Source of the DNA: Streptomyces sp. NBC_00691
GTDB lineage: Bacteria > Actinomycetota > Actinomycetes > Streptomycetales > Streptomycetaceae
NCBI RefSeq assembly: GCF_036226665.1
Contig: NZ_CP109007.1
Coordinates: 4,938,501 to 5,002,500 of the forward strand
Length of the DNA stretch: 64,000 nucleotides
Direction: 5' to 3'
This document shows positions 16,017 to 23,905 of the stretch, piece by piece (within the stretch, counting starts at the first letter, position 1; the number at the start of each line of letters is the position of its first letter). Both the position numbers and the translations under genes were made by a program. Below the pieces are notes generated by a model. That model was not told the origin of the DNA and did no database searches. It saw nothing but the letters and a program-made list of their open reading frames with translations.

Positions 16017-16248
16017 GAGAGTGACCGTATAGCCGCGTCTGTCGCTTTTGCCGGTATTGCAGAGCGGTTCGTCGATAGGGGTGATGAAAGGAGTGTCGGG
16101 AAAGATCCCCCAGGCCCCCGCCGAACGGTGACGCAGGGGATGTCGCTCGCGGGGCACGGGATGTCGCTCGCGGGTCCGCGGGCCCCGGCGGGGGATTCTC
16201 GTACCGCGCTCTCCGCGCAACGAACGGATCGAGGGGCAGACGTACGAC
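16017..16248. other. intergenic region upstream of brkB-type gene
   Basis: A divergent gap with a relatively AT-rich stretch around 16021-16080, likely to hold promoters. It also holds the direct repeat described separately. No further gene is seen. Confidence 0.4.
16137..16174 (+). repeat. 21-bp-period direct repeat
   Basis: GGGATGTCGCTCGCGGG occurs twice, at 16137-16153 and 16158-16174, exactly 21 bases (two helical turns) apart, 75 bases before the brkB-type start. The same-face spacing suits a protein-binding pair, but it may be a simple duplication. Confidence 0.6.
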
Positions 16249-17205
16249 ATGGACTGGCTCACCAAGCTCCCCGTCATCGGCCCCTGGGTCGCCCGCCTCA
16301 TGCGGACCCACGCCTGGCGCTCGTACGAGACGCTCGACGCGGCCCACTGGACCCGGCTGGCCGCCGCGATCACCTTCGTGTCCTTCCTCGCCCTCTTCCC
16401 ACTGATCACGGTCGCCGCGGCGATCGGGGCCGCGCTCCTGAGCAAGGAGCAGCTCGACAAGATCGAGGACAAGATCAGCGACCAGGTGCCCGGCATCTCC
16501 GACCAGCTCAACATCAGCGGGCTGGTCGACAACGCCGGCACCGTCGGGCTCGTCGCCGGTGCGCTCCTGCTGGTCACCGGCATCAGCTGGATCGGCTCCA
16601 TGCGGGACTGCCTGCGTGCCGTGTGGGGGCTCGACGACATCGAGGGCAACCCGATCCTGCTCAAGGGCAAGGACGGGCTCATCCTCGTCGGCCTCGGCGG
16701 CGTGGCCCTCGCCTCGCTCGCCGCGTCCTGGCTCGGCTCCACCGCCGTCGGCTGGAGCGCCGACCGGGTCGGCATCTCCAGCGAGGGCGCCGGCGGCTAC
16801 TTCCTGCAGGCCGCCGCCGTCCTCGTCGCCGTCGTCGCCGACTTCCTGATCCTGCTGTACGTCCTCACGCTGCTGCCCGGTGTGCACCCGCCGCGCCGAC
16901 GGCTCGTGGTGGCGGCGCTGATGGGCGCGGTCGGCTTCGAGCTCCTGAAGCTGCTGCTCGGCGGCTACATGAGGGGCGTCGCGGCGAAGTCGATGTACGG
17001 GGCGTTCGGCGTGCCGATCGCCCTGCTGCTGTGGATCAACTTCACCGCGAAGCTGCTGCTGTACTGCGCCGCGTGGACGGCCACGGGCTCCCGTGGGGAG
17101 TCCGCGGCCGACGACGGGCCGGAGTCCGCTACGGGTTCACGTCCGGGTTCCGGCGGGAACGGCGACGACGTCCCGCCGCCCCGGCCAGCGGCCAGCGGCG
17201 GTTGA
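16249..17205 (+). CDS. YihY/BrkB family inner-membrane protein
   Basis: A 318-residue membrane protein with six or so helices. The N-terminal AHWTRLAAAITFVSFLALFP, the central VTGISWIGSMRDCLRAVWGL and the C-terminal KSMYGAFGVPIALLLWINFT are hallmark segments of YihY/BrkB (once called RNase BN in error). The last 40 residues are a polar cytoplasmic tail. The function of the family is unresolved; a role in envelope biology is suggested. Start ATG 16249 has GAGGGG upstream. Its 3' end overlaps the convergent carboxypeptidase gene by 77 bases. Confidence 0.9.
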   Translation: MDWLTKLPVIGPWVARLMRTHAWRSYETLDAAHWTRLAAAITFVSFLALFPLITVAAAIGAALLSKEQLDKIEDKISDQVPGISDQLNISGLVDNAGTVGLVAGALLLVTGISWIGSMRDCLRAVWGLDDIEGNPILLKGKDGLILVGLGGVALASLAASWLGSTAVGWSADRVGISSEGAGGYFLQAAAVLVAVVADFLILLYVLTLLPGVHPPRRRLVVAALMGAVGFELLKLLLGGYMRGVAAKSMYGAFGVPIALLLWINFTAKLLLYCAAWTATGSRGESAADDGPESATGSRPGSGGNGDDVPPPRPAASGG

Positions 17206-18397
17206 CCAGGAAGACGGCACCGGCGAGGAGCAACAGGACCCCGCCTGCCACTCCGAGCGCGACCCCGATGCCGCCGGACCGCTCCTCGGAGGATGCCTGG
17301 ACGGTGTTGTCCGGGGCGTTCTTTCCGGGCGCCGGGACCGAACCGTCGTCCGGGGCGGACGTCTCGGTCCGCGCGGACCGGGGCGGCACCAGCTCGCCGA
17401 CCGGAGTGACCTTCCCGGACGCGGCGAAGCCCCAGTCGAGCAGCCGGGCCGTCTCGCGGTAGACCGCGTGCTGCTCCTTCGACGAGGGGTTCATCACGGT
17501 GACGAGCAGCACCTTGCCGTCGCGCTCCGCGACGCCGGTGAAGGTGGCGCCCGCGTGCGTGGTGTTGCCGTTCTTCACGCCGGCGATGCCCTGGTACGGG
17601 GCGACGCCGAGATCACCGGTGAGCAGGCGGTTGGTGTTCTGGATCTCGAAGGTCTCGCGCTTCTTGCCCGGCTTCTGCTCGCCGGGGAAGGCGGCGCGGG
17701 GCGTGGCGGCGTACTCGCGGAAGGCCGGCTTCTGCATGCCGCTGCGGGCGATGAGTGTCAGGTCGTACGCGGAGGAGACCTGGCCCGGGGCGTCGTAGCC
17801 GTCCGGGGAGACCACGTGCGTGTCGAGCGCCTGGAGCTCGGCCGCGTGGTCGTTCATCTCCTTCACGGTCTGCCGCAGGCCGCTGTTCATGCTGGTCAGG
17901 ACGTGTACGGCGTCGTTGCCCGAGCGGAGGAAGACCCCGAGCCACAGGTCGTGGACGGTGTAGGTCTGCTTCTCCTTGATGCCGACCAGGCTCGAGCCCG
18001 CTCCTATCCCGGCCAGGTCGGTGGTGGTGACGAGGTGCTTGAGCCGGGCGTCGGGGAACTTCGGCAGCAGGGTGTCCGCGAAGAGCATCTTGAGCGTGGA
18101 GGCGGGGGCGAGCGGCCAGTGCGCGTTGTGCGAGGCGAGGATCTGGCCGCTCTCGGCGTCCGCGACGATCCAGGAGCGTCCCGACAGCTCCTTCGGCAGC
18201 ACCGGGGCACCGGGCCCCAGCTGGACCTGGGTGCCGGGGTTGCCGAGCAGCGGGCCGCCGAGCGAGGACATCGCGTTCGGGGGCTTGGGCTGCTTGTCCT
18301 TCTCGTCCTTCGTGTCCGCGTGCGCGGGCACGGCGACGACGAGCGGCAGGAACAGAGCAGCAGTGACCGCCCAAGCGGTCTTCTTGGAAGCAGACAC
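17129..18397 (-). CDS. D-alanyl-D-alanine carboxypeptidase (peptidase S11)
   Basis: A penicillin-binding protein of 422 residues that trims the terminal D-Ala of peptidoglycan stem peptides. Signal peptide 1-30 (ending in VPAHAD), then the three active-site motifs: PASTLKMLF (Ser-x-x-Lys), LRSGNDAV (Ser-x-Asn) and VKNGNTTHAG, where the usual KTG is KNG. A C-terminal membrane helix (about 381-403, IGVALGVAGGVLLLLAGAVF) and an Arg-rich tail anchor it. Length fits class C low-mass PBPs. The GTG at 18397 directly precedes SASKKTAWAV; the frame continues upstream without coding character. It abuts the decayed integration region. Confidence 0.92.
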   Translation of the reverse strand: MSASKKTAWAVTAALFLPLVVAVPAHADTKDEKDKQPKPPNAMSSLGGPLLGNPGTQVQLGPGAPVLPKELSGRSWIVADAESGQILASHNAHWPLAPASTLKMLFADTLLPKFPDARLKHLVTTTDLAGIGAGSSLVGIKEKQTYTVHDLWLGVFLRSGNDAVHVLTSMNSGLRQTVKEMNDHAAELQALDTHVVSPDGYDAPGQVSSAYDLTLIARSGMQKPAFREYAATPRAAFPGEQKPGKKRETFEIQNTNRLLTGDLGVAPYQGIAGVKNGNTTHAGATFTGVAERDGKVLLVTVMNPSSKEQHAVYRETARLLDWGFAASGKVTPVGELVPPRSARTETSAPDDGSVPAPGKNAPDNTVQASSEERSGGIGVALGVAGGVLLLLAGAVFLVNRRWPLAGAAGRRRRSRRNPDVNP

Positions 18398-18506
18398 GGT
18401 CGTGAACGTACAGGTACGGAACAAGGATCCGAACCCCGGCTGGCCGTTCGGCCGGGCTCGTCCACCCGTCCGCGGGGCCGGTGGGACGGACGGTGATGCT
18501 GGGGTC

Positions 18507-18581
18507 ATGAAGTTCAGCCGTCGCGTCTCCTGGTTCCCGCTCGGGTTCGGGGTGTGAAGCTGGTTCATCGGGATCACTTTC
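18507..18581 (+). pseudogene. 5' fragment of SCO4848-family gene, broken at phiBT1 attB
   Basis: Reading MKFSRRVSWFPLGFGV, stop, SWFIGITF, it matches residues 1-26 of the intact 79-residue paralogue at 19061-19300 (MKLSRRTSWFLLAFGAWSWM, then IWITFARNL), with the Trp codon changed to TGA at 18555. Likeness ends just after GGATCACT at 18571-18578. In S. coelicolor the phage phiBT1 attB lies inside SCO4848 around this very sequence, so the break has the position expected of an attL junction. Confidence 0.82.
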
Positions 18582-18587
18582 CATATG

Positions 18588-18626
18588 CAGCTGACCTGTA
18601 GAGCCTCGACGGCAGAGAAGGTCAGC
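18588..18626. other. attL-side dyad next to integrase remnant
   Basis: GCTGACCT and AGGTCAGC enclose about 21 bases between the broken gene and the integrase remnant. Serine-integrase attP arms are imperfect dyads that typically lie beside int, so this may be a remaining attP arm. It is not verified against any phage sequence. Confidence 0.35.
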
Positions 18627-18634
18627 CGAGAGCC

Positions 18635-18838
18635 TTGACCCCTTTCGTCTCGCCTGTGGGAGCCGAGCGGCTGGACACCGTGCGGGTGGCCGTCTACGCC
18701 CGACAGCCCAGGGCGCGCCCCGACTCGTCCGAGGCGTCTCCGGAGGCGCAGGTGGCGGCCGGTGAGGCGCTGGCGGCGAGCGGGGGTTGGGAGGTCGTTC
18801 ACACGTTCAAAGACGTCGGTGGGTCCGGTTGGGATCCC
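18635..18838 (+). pseudogene. N-terminal remnant of phiBT1-type serine integrase
   Basis: From TTG 18635 the frame reads TPFVSPVGAERLDTVRVAVY, then ARQPRARPDSSEASPEAQ, AAGEALAAS, WEVVHTFKDVGGSGWDP. This follows the start of large serine recombinases of the phiBT1 integrase type (LDTVRV..YARQS, EAQ.AAG, DVGRSGWDP). The catalytic Ser of YARQS is Pro here, and likeness ends after about 68 residues of a protein normally near 600, so it is inactive. After WDP the frame runs into a 30-base palindromic repeat and out of coding character. Confidence 0.82.
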
Positions 18839-18872
18839 CACCGGACCGGTGGGTCCGGTGGGGATCCCCACG
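18821..18872 (+). repeat. 30-bp tandem palindromic repeat
   Basis: Two 30-base-period units begin at 18821 and 18851. Each contains GGTCCGGT(T/G)GGGATCCCCAC, and the first is a 26-base near-perfect palindrome (18822-18847, one mismatch). The unit duplicates the coding bases of GGSGWDP in the integrase remnant. Confidence 0.75.
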
Positions 18873-19018
18873 CCGTGCGCCGACGCCCATCCGTGCTGCG
18901 TGCTGTGCACGAAGCCGGCGACCGTGGCCGACCGCTTCGCTGCCGAGCATGGCTCATCGGACCGTGCCGGTGGAGCCCCGTGTGCTGATCGATCGACCGA
19001 CTGCGGCAGGACCTCAAC
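18873..19018. other. decayed spacer after integrase remnant
   Basis: About 146 bases with no recognisable gene. One frame is Cys-rich (PCADAHPCCVLCTKP) but has no start or ribosome site. Probably left-over element sequence. Confidence 0.3.
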
Positions 19019-19058
19019 GGCCCCGCCCGCGCGCTTCCCGTGGCGCGTGGGCGGGGCC
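19019..19058 (-). terminator. terminator after intact SCO4848-family gene
   Basis: GGCCCCGCCC pairs with GGGCGGGGCC, with an inner GCGCGC/GCGCGT stem and an 8-base loop. It starts 3 bases beyond the stop of the leftward gene at 19061. Confidence 0.7.
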
Positions 19059-19060
19059 CT

Positions 19061-19300
19061 CTACTTGCCCGAGTTCGCTCGTACGCCCCTCAGGCCGATC
19101 ACACCGACGGCCGTCCCTAGGATGAACGACGTCACGGCGAGGGTGAGATGCACCCAGAAGTAGGCGGTCGGGTCACCCGCGTCGTCGAAGGCAAGTCCGC
19201 TCGCGTCCTCGTAGAGGTTCCGGGCGAAGGTGATCCAGATCATCCAGGACCAGGCACCGAACGCGAGAAGGAACCAGGACGTGCGACGGCTGAGCTTCAC
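19061..19300 (-). CDS. SCO4848-family small membrane protein
   Basis: A 79-residue protein with two membrane helices: LAFGAWSWMIWITF (about 12-25) and FWVHLTLAVTSFILGTAVGVIGLRGV (about 48-73). It belongs to the SCO4848 family of unknown function. Start GTG 19300 has GGAAGGG upstream and a TATCC-type -10 region further up. This copy reads leftward, whereas the broken copy around it reads rightward, which is the order expected of the ancestral gene between the carboxypeptidase and metallophosphoesterase genes. It still contains an uninterrupted phiBT1-type attB (GGTGATCCAGATCATCCAG on the plus strand, near 19230). Confidence 0.88.
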   Translation of the reverse strand: MKLSRRTSWFLLAFGAWSWMIWITFARNLYEDASGLAFDDAGDPTAYFWVHLTLAVTSFILGTAVGVIGLRGVRANSGK

Positions 19301-19382
19301 GGGATGCCCTTCCGGGGGTAGGCGGGTCGGTCCTGCCAGTATCCGGCCCGTGCTCCCTGCCGTGGTGGCCGGGGTCTGTGCG

Positions 19383-19496
19383 CTGACGGTGAGCCGCCCA
19401 TGTCCCTCGTCCTGGGGACGGTGATCGGAGTGCTCGGGTTGCGTGGGGTGCGCGCCGCGCGCCGCGAAGTCGGTGAGGACCGCGCGAGCGGTAGAA
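19383..19496 (+). pseudogene. 3' fragment of SCO4848-family gene
   Basis: From 19403 the plus strand reads SLVLGTVIGVLGLRGVRAAR, matching SFILGTAVGVIGLRGVRA at the end of the intact copy. LTVS just before it is in another frame, so a frameshift is present, and the middle third of the gene is missing. With the 5' fragment at 18507 it brackets about 800 bases of foreign or rearranged DNA. Confidence 0.75.
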
Positions 19497-19512
19497 GAAG
19501 GGGTTCCGGGGC

Positions 19513-20898
19513 GTGGTCGTCTTCCTGCTGGTTCTGATCGTCGTGCTCGCGCTGCTCTGCGCCGTGCACTGGTACGTGTGGCGGCGCCTCGTGCGCGACG
19601 TCACGACGCGGGGGAGCCTGCCGCGCCGCCTGGGCACGGCCGCCGTCGTGGTGCTGCCGCTGCTGTCGTTCGCGGCCCTCGCCTCGTCCCGCGCCGGAGC
19701 CCCGTTCGTGCTCCAGCAGGTGGTCGCGTGGCCGGGCTTCCTGTGGCTCGCCCTGCTCCTGTACGTGACCCTCGCCCTGGCCGTCGGCGAGGTGGTCAGA
19801 CCCCTCCTCCTCCGCCTGCTCGAACGCCGTGCGCGGGCCGGGACGCCCGCGGCGGGCTCGGTGGCCCCGGCGGCCCCGGTGCCGGCGCCCGTGCCTGTGC
19901 CGGTCCCGGACCACACGCCGGCCGCCCCTGGAAAGCCCGCCGAAACGGCTCCGCAGTCCGCCGGTGAGGAGCACGCCGCCCCCGACGAGCACGCCACCTC
20001 CGGCGAGCACGCCGCCCCCGACGAGCCGGCCGAAGCGGCTCCCCAGCCCGCCCCCGCGACCCCCGCCGAGGTCTCCCGCCGGCTCTTCGTCTCCCGCGTC
20101 GTGGGCGGCGCCGCGGCCGCCGCCGCCGTCGGGACCGTCGGCTACGGGGCGTACGGCGTGCTGCGCGGTCCCCGGGTCAAGCGGGTCACCGTCCCGCTCG
20201 CCAAGATCCCGCGCGCCGCCCACGGCTACCGGATCGCCGTCGTCTCCGACATCCACCTCGGACCGATCCTCGGCCGCGCCCACACCCAGCGCATCGTGGA
20301 CACGATCAACTCCACCCAGCCCGATCTGATCGCGGTCGTCGGCGACCTCGTCGACGGCACCGTCGAGAACCTCGGCTCCGCCGCCGAGCCCCTCGCGCGG
20401 CTCCGCGCCCGGCACGGCTCCTTCTTCGTGACCGGCAACCACGAGTACTTCTCGGGCGCCGACGCCTGGGTCGACCACGTCCGTGAGCTCGGACTGCGCC
20501 CTCTGCGCAACGAGCGCGTGGAGGTCGCGGCCGGCTTCGACCTCGCCGGCGTCGACGACGTCGCGGGCGAGAGCGAGGGCCAGGGCCCCGACTTCGGACG
20601 GGCGCTCGGCGACCGCGACCGGGCCCGCGCCGCGGTGCTCCTCGCGCACCAGCCGATCGTCGTCCACGACGCCGTGCGGCACGGCGTGGACCTCCAGCTC
20701 TCCGGACACACCCACGGCGGCCAGCTCTGGCCCGGCAACTACCTCGCCGAACTGGCCAACCCGACCGTCGCCGGCCTCGAACGGTACGGAGACACCCAGC
20801 TGTACGTCTCGCGCGGCGCGGGCGCCTGGGGACCGCCGGTCCGGGTCGGCGCGCCCTCGGACATCACCGTCGTCGAACTCGCTTCGAAACAGGCGTAA
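19513..20898 (+). CDS. membrane-anchored metallophosphoesterase
   Basis: A calcineurin-like phosphoesterase of 461 residues. N-terminal membrane helices (about 1-20, 45-65 and 74-94) lead to an acidic Ala/Pro/Glu linker containing a HAAPDE repeat, another hydrophobic segment (VVGGAAAAAAVGTVGYGAYG) and the catalytic domain from about 230. Metal motifs are complete: VVSDIHLGPILG, VVGDLVDGTVEN, VTGNHEYFSG, LAHQPIV, and SGHTHGGQLWPGNY. It should hydrolyse phosphoesters at the outer membrane face, possibly lipid- or nucleotide-linked. GTG 19513 follows GAAGGGG. It is the gene expected next to SCO4848 in the ancestral order. Confidence 0.9.
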   Translation: MVVFLLVLIVVLALLCAVHWYVWRRLVRDVTTRGSLPRRLGTAAVVVLPLLSFAALASSRAGAPFVLQQVVAWPGFLWLALLLYVTLALAVGEVVRPLLLRLLERRARAGTPAAGSVAPAAPVPAPVPVPVPDHTPAAPGKPAETAPQSAGEEHAAPDEHATSGEHAAPDEPAEAAPQPAPATPAEVSRRLFVSRVVGGAAAAAAVGTVGYGAYGVLRGPRVKRVTVPLAKIPRAAHGYRIAVVSDIHLGPILGRAHTQRIVDTINSTQPDLIAVVGDLVDGTVENLGSAAEPLARLRARHGSFFVTGNHEYFSGADAWVDHVRELGLRPLRNERVEVAAGFDLAGVDDVAGESEGQGPDFGRALGDRDRARAAVLLAHQPIVVHDAVRHGVDLQLSGHTHGGQLWPGNYLAELANPTVAGLERYGDTQLYVSRGAGAWGPPVRVGAPSDITVVELASKQA

Positions 20899-21090
20899 TC
20901 GGGGCAGGGTCACTCCCCGCACCGAGCCCGATACGTGCTGCTCATCGACTTAAATTCGCATTTCCCGGACATATACCTGTGGTGTGCAAGTTTTCTCTTC
21001 CACTTGTGAAACTCGTGTGATGGGATGACGGCATCGCGACGTTTCCGGGGGCCGTCGCAGCTGGGGTGGACGAATAAAGGAAGCACGGCA
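20899..21090 (+). promoter_or_regulatory. AT-rich leader before solute-binding protein gene
   Basis: A 192-base gap that is strikingly AT-rich at 20945-21015 (TTAAATTCGCATTT, ACATATACC, AAGTTTTCTCTTC) compared with the roughly 72 percent GC around it. Likely a regulated promoter; no exact consensus is assigned. Confidence 0.4.
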
Positions 21091-22644
21091 ATGCGGTCGA
21101 CGGTCCGTCTGCGGATCCTCATCACTTGTGGAGTACTGGTGGCCGCCGGAGTGGGGGGCTGGCAACTCCTGCCCTCCGACGGCGGCCGGACCGATCCGAT
21201 CAGCGTCGGCACAACCGACGAGGTCACTTCACTGGACCCGGCCGGCGCGTACGACGCCGGTTCCTGGGCCATGTACAGCAACGTCTTCCAGTCGTTGCTC
21301 ACGTTCAAGCCGGGGTTCACGACCCCCGTTCCCGACGCGGCGGAGAGCTGCAAGTTCCAGGGCTCGAAGCTCACGGTCTATCAGTGCACCCTCCGCGACG
21401 ACCTCTCGTTCGCCAATGGGCGCAAGATCACGGCCGAGGACGTCAAGTACTCGTTCGAGCGGATGCTGCGCATCAAGACGGACGTCGGTCCGCAGCCCCT
21501 CTTCCCGACGTTGAAGAGCGTCTCGGCGCAGGGCCGTGAGGTCACCTTCCATCTGAGCAGCCGGGACGCCACGTTCCCGCTGAAGCTGGCCACGGGCGCG
21601 GGTTCGATCGTCGATAAGGACCACTACCCGGCGAAGGGGCTGCGGGGGGACACGGCCGTCGACGGCTCGGGGCCGTACGTCCTCAAGGAGTACAAGCCGG
21701 GCGAGTCCGCGCTCCTGGAGCCGAACCCGAAGTACCGCGGCGCGGTCACCAAGGCCGGCGGCCCGGTGCGGGTGAAGTACTACGCCCAGTCCGCGGACCT
21801 CGCCGACGCCTGGAAGGCGAAGGAGATCGAGGTGACGCACCGGCAGCTGCCGCCGGAGTTCATCTCGACCCTGGAGCCGCGGGACGGGACCCGGGTCACC
21901 GAGGCGGAGAGCGCCGAGATCCGCAACCTCAACTTCAACGTGCGGCCCGGCTCGCCCATGGCCGACAAGGCCGTACGCCAGGCCGTCGCCGCGCTGCTCG
22001 ACCGCCCGGCGATCACCACCGGCGCCTACAAGGGCACCGTCGAGCCGCTGTACTCGCTCATCCCGCAGGGCTTCGTCGGGCACAGCACCGCGTTCTACGA
22101 CATCGACCCGGAACCGAACGAGAAGCGGGCGAAGAAGCTCCTCGAGGACGCCGGCGTCAAGACGCCGGTGACGTTCACCTTCGGCTACCGCGCGGACGCC
22201 ACGTACAGCGCCGAGACCGCGGAGATCAAGCGGCAGCTTGAAGAGGCCGGCCTCTTCAAGGTCAAGGCCGTCGAGGTCAAGTGGACGGAGTTCCAGAAGC
22301 AGTACGCGAAGGGTGCCTTCGACGCGTACACGGTCGGCTGGCTGCCCGACTTCCCCGACTCCGACAGCTTCACGGCTCCGCTGGTCGGCACCGAGAACAC
22401 CCTGCACAACGGGTTCTCCAGCAAGCGGATCGACGCGCTGATCTCCTCGACGCAGCAGTTCAGCGACCGCTCCCGGGCGACCTCCGACTTCAAGGCGATC
22501 CAGAGCGAGGTCGCGTCCGACGTGCCGCTCGTCCCGCTGTGGCAGAAGAAGGACTACGTCCTCGCCACCGAGGAGGTCGGCGGCTCCCAGTACCTGACGG
22601 ACGGCACGGGCATCTGGCGTCTGTGGGAACTCGGCTGGATCTAG
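21091..22644 (+). CDS. peptide/oligopeptide-type ABC solute-binding protein
   Basis: A family-5 solute-binding protein of 517 residues. N-terminal anchor ILITCGVLVAAGVGGWQLL (about 8-26), then VGTTDEVTSLDPAGAYD, NVFQSLLTF, LRDDLSFANGRKITAEDVKY, a VDGSGPYVLKEYKPGE segment, and WRLWELGWI at the end: the standard order for DppA/OppA-like proteins. No permease or ATPase genes are adjacent, so it either serves a distant transporter or is a sensor-type orphan. The start ATG 21091 (AAAGGAAG upstream) is preferred over the in-frame 21025 because it places the hydrophobic anchor at the N-terminus. Confidence 0.9.
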   Translation: MRSTVRLRILITCGVLVAAGVGGWQLLPSDGGRTDPISVGTTDEVTSLDPAGAYDAGSWAMYSNVFQSLLTFKPGFTTPVPDAAESCKFQGSKLTVYQCTLRDDLSFANGRKITAEDVKYSFERMLRIKTDVGPQPLFPTLKSVSAQGREVTFHLSSRDATFPLKLATGAGSIVDKDHYPAKGLRGDTAVDGSGPYVLKEYKPGESALLEPNPKYRGAVTKAGGPVRVKYYAQSADLADAWKAKEIEVTHRQLPPEFISTLEPRDGTRVTEAESAEIRNLNFNVRPGSPMADKAVRQAVAALLDRPAITTGAYKGTVEPLYSLIPQGFVGHSTAFYDIDPEPNEKRAKKLLEDAGVKTPVTFTFGYRADATYSAETAEIKRQLEEAGLFKVKAVEVKWTEFQKQYAKGAFDAYTVGWLPDFPDSDSFTAPLVGTENTLHNGFSSKRIDALISSTQQFSDRSRATSDFKAIQSEVASDVPLVPLWQKKDYVLATEEVGGSQYLTDGTGIWRLWELGWI

Positions 22645-22660
22645 CGGGACCGGACAGGGC

Positions 22661-22689
22661 GGGTGTCCTGCCGGTCCGGCCGGACACCC
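22661..22689. terminator. hairpin between convergent genes
   Basis: GGGTGTCC (22661-22668) pairs with GGACACCC (22682-22689), 16 bases after the solute-binding protein stop and before the convergent TetR stop. Confidence 0.55.
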
Positions 22690-22713
22690 CCCGGGTCCCC
22701 GGGGCCCCGGGGT

Positions 22714-23475
22714 CTACGACTCCGGCGCCCCCTCCGGCGGCTTCGGGCTCGCCCTCTTCTTGGGCTTGCCCGAGGCCGCCATTCCCGCTGCCGTGGGCAT
22801 GAAGTCGGAGAGCAGCTCGTGCGTCTCCTTGACCAGCGGGCGCAGGATCCGGAAGCGGGAGAGCGAGATCGCGCGGGCGGTGACCGGCGCGAGCCGCTCG
22901 ACCAGCCGGCGGCTGTTGGCCGCGCCCTCGGAGCGGTCGTACACCCAGAAGAGGACCAGGCCCATCTGCTGGAGCCACAGCAACTGCGGGAGGGCTTCCC
23001 TGAGTTCCGGGTCGACCTTCACCGAGGCGCCGGCGATGACCCGCCGGTGGACCTCGATCGCGGCCTCGCGCGGACCCTCCGACTCGGGCGAGAAGGGGCT
23101 GAGCGGGCTGTCCGGGTCGGCGGCGTTCTTGAAGAACTGCGCCGCGAACTCGTGGTACGGCTCCGCGATGTCGAGCCAGCCGAGGTAGACCCCCCGGATC
23201 CGGGCCGTGAGGTCCTTCTCCCCGCCGGTCAGGACGGGTTCGACGGCCGCCTGGTGCTCCTCGGCGATCCGGTCGTAGAAGCCCTGGACGAGGTGTTCCT
23301 TGGACGAGAAGTAGTAGTACGCGTTCCCGACGGAGACGCCGGCCTCCTGGGCGATGGCCCGCATGGTCGTCTTGTCGTAACCACGCTCCTTGAACAGCCG
23401 GAGCGCGGTTTCGAGGATGAGCGTGCGGGTCTGCTCGCTCTTCGGGGCCTTCTTGTCTTCCTTCACGTCCGTCAC
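22714..23475 (-). CDS. TetR family transcriptional regulator
   Basis: A 253-residue TetR protein. The HTH is near residues 15-60 (LILETALRLFKERGYDKTTM, then AIAQEAGVSVGNAYYYFSSK). The all-helical ligand domain follows, and a Lys/Pro-rich tail (KPKKRASPKPPEGAPES) ends it. It is the third gene of a leftward operon (membrane protein, DCC protein, TetR; 10 bases after the DCC stop). Two copies of a 14-base palindrome precede the operon, so autoregulation is likely. GTG 23475 is the start. Confidence 0.92.
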   Translation of the reverse strand: MTDVKEDKKAPKSEQTRTLILETALRLFKERGYDKTTMRAIAQEAGVSVGNAYYYFSSKEHLVQGFYDRIAEEHQAAVEPVLTGGEKDLTARIRGVYLGWLDIAEPYHEFAAQFFKNAADPDSPLSPFSPESEGPREAAIEVHRRVIAGASVKVDPELREALPQLLWLQQMGLVLFWVYDRSEGAANSRRLVERLAPVTARAISLSRFRILRPLVKETHELLSDFMPTAAGMAASGKPKKRASPKPPEGAPES

Positions 23476-23485
23476 ACGGACGAGC

Positions 23486-23905
23486 CTAGCCGGGCGGACC
23501 GGGCGCCTCGCAGCGCCCGTCCTCGCAGGCCCCGGGCCCGCGGTCCGGCCCCTTGAGGGCCTCGCGCCACTTCGCCGCCGCCAGGACGGTCATCCGGGCG
23601 AAGGGCTGCCCCGCCGGGGTGGCCAGCCAGTGGGCCTTGGCCCGGTGGTCGGCGAGCGCCCAGAGGCAGACGATCCAGGCGGAGGTCTCCCGGTAGACCT
23701 GTCCCCGGTCCCCGACCACGGTGATCTCCCGCAGGGTCGCGGTGTGGTCGAGTTCCGGGAACCGGCGCCGGGCCTCCTGCGACCCGGCCGGTACGAGGTC
23801 CAGCGGCACGAGCTGCCGCTGGCGCAGCAGCCAGTGCCTGAGGTGCACACAGAGCGGGCAGTCCGCGTCGTACAGCACGGTCAGACGCCCCACGGGGGTC
23901 GGCAC
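23486..23905 (-). CDS. DCC family (DUF393) thiol-disulfide oxidoreductase-like protein
   Basis: A 139-residue protein with the family motif LYDADCPLCVHLRHWLL near the N-terminus (Asp-x-x-Cys-x-x-Cys) in a thioredoxin-like fold, as in DUF393/DCC proteins. A second Cys pair (ACEDGRCEAP) lies at the very C-terminus. A redox role is likely; the partner is unknown. The GTG start at 23905 overlaps the upstream membrane protein gene by 25 bases. A GTG at 23893 is also possible. Confidence 0.85.
   Translation of the reverse strand: MPTPVGRLTVLYDADCPLCVHLRHWLLRQRQLVPLDLVPAGSQEARRRFPELDHTATLREITVVGDRGQVYRETSAWIVCLWALADHRAKAHWLATPAGQPFARMTVLAAAKWREALKGPDRGPGACEDGRCEAPGPPG

Noticed and set aside
18762..19163. 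Cys-rich 133-codon frame in the integration scar
   Set aside because: It starts inside the integrase remnant, crosses the 30-base repeat and runs antisense into the intact SCO4848-family gene; there is no ribosome site.
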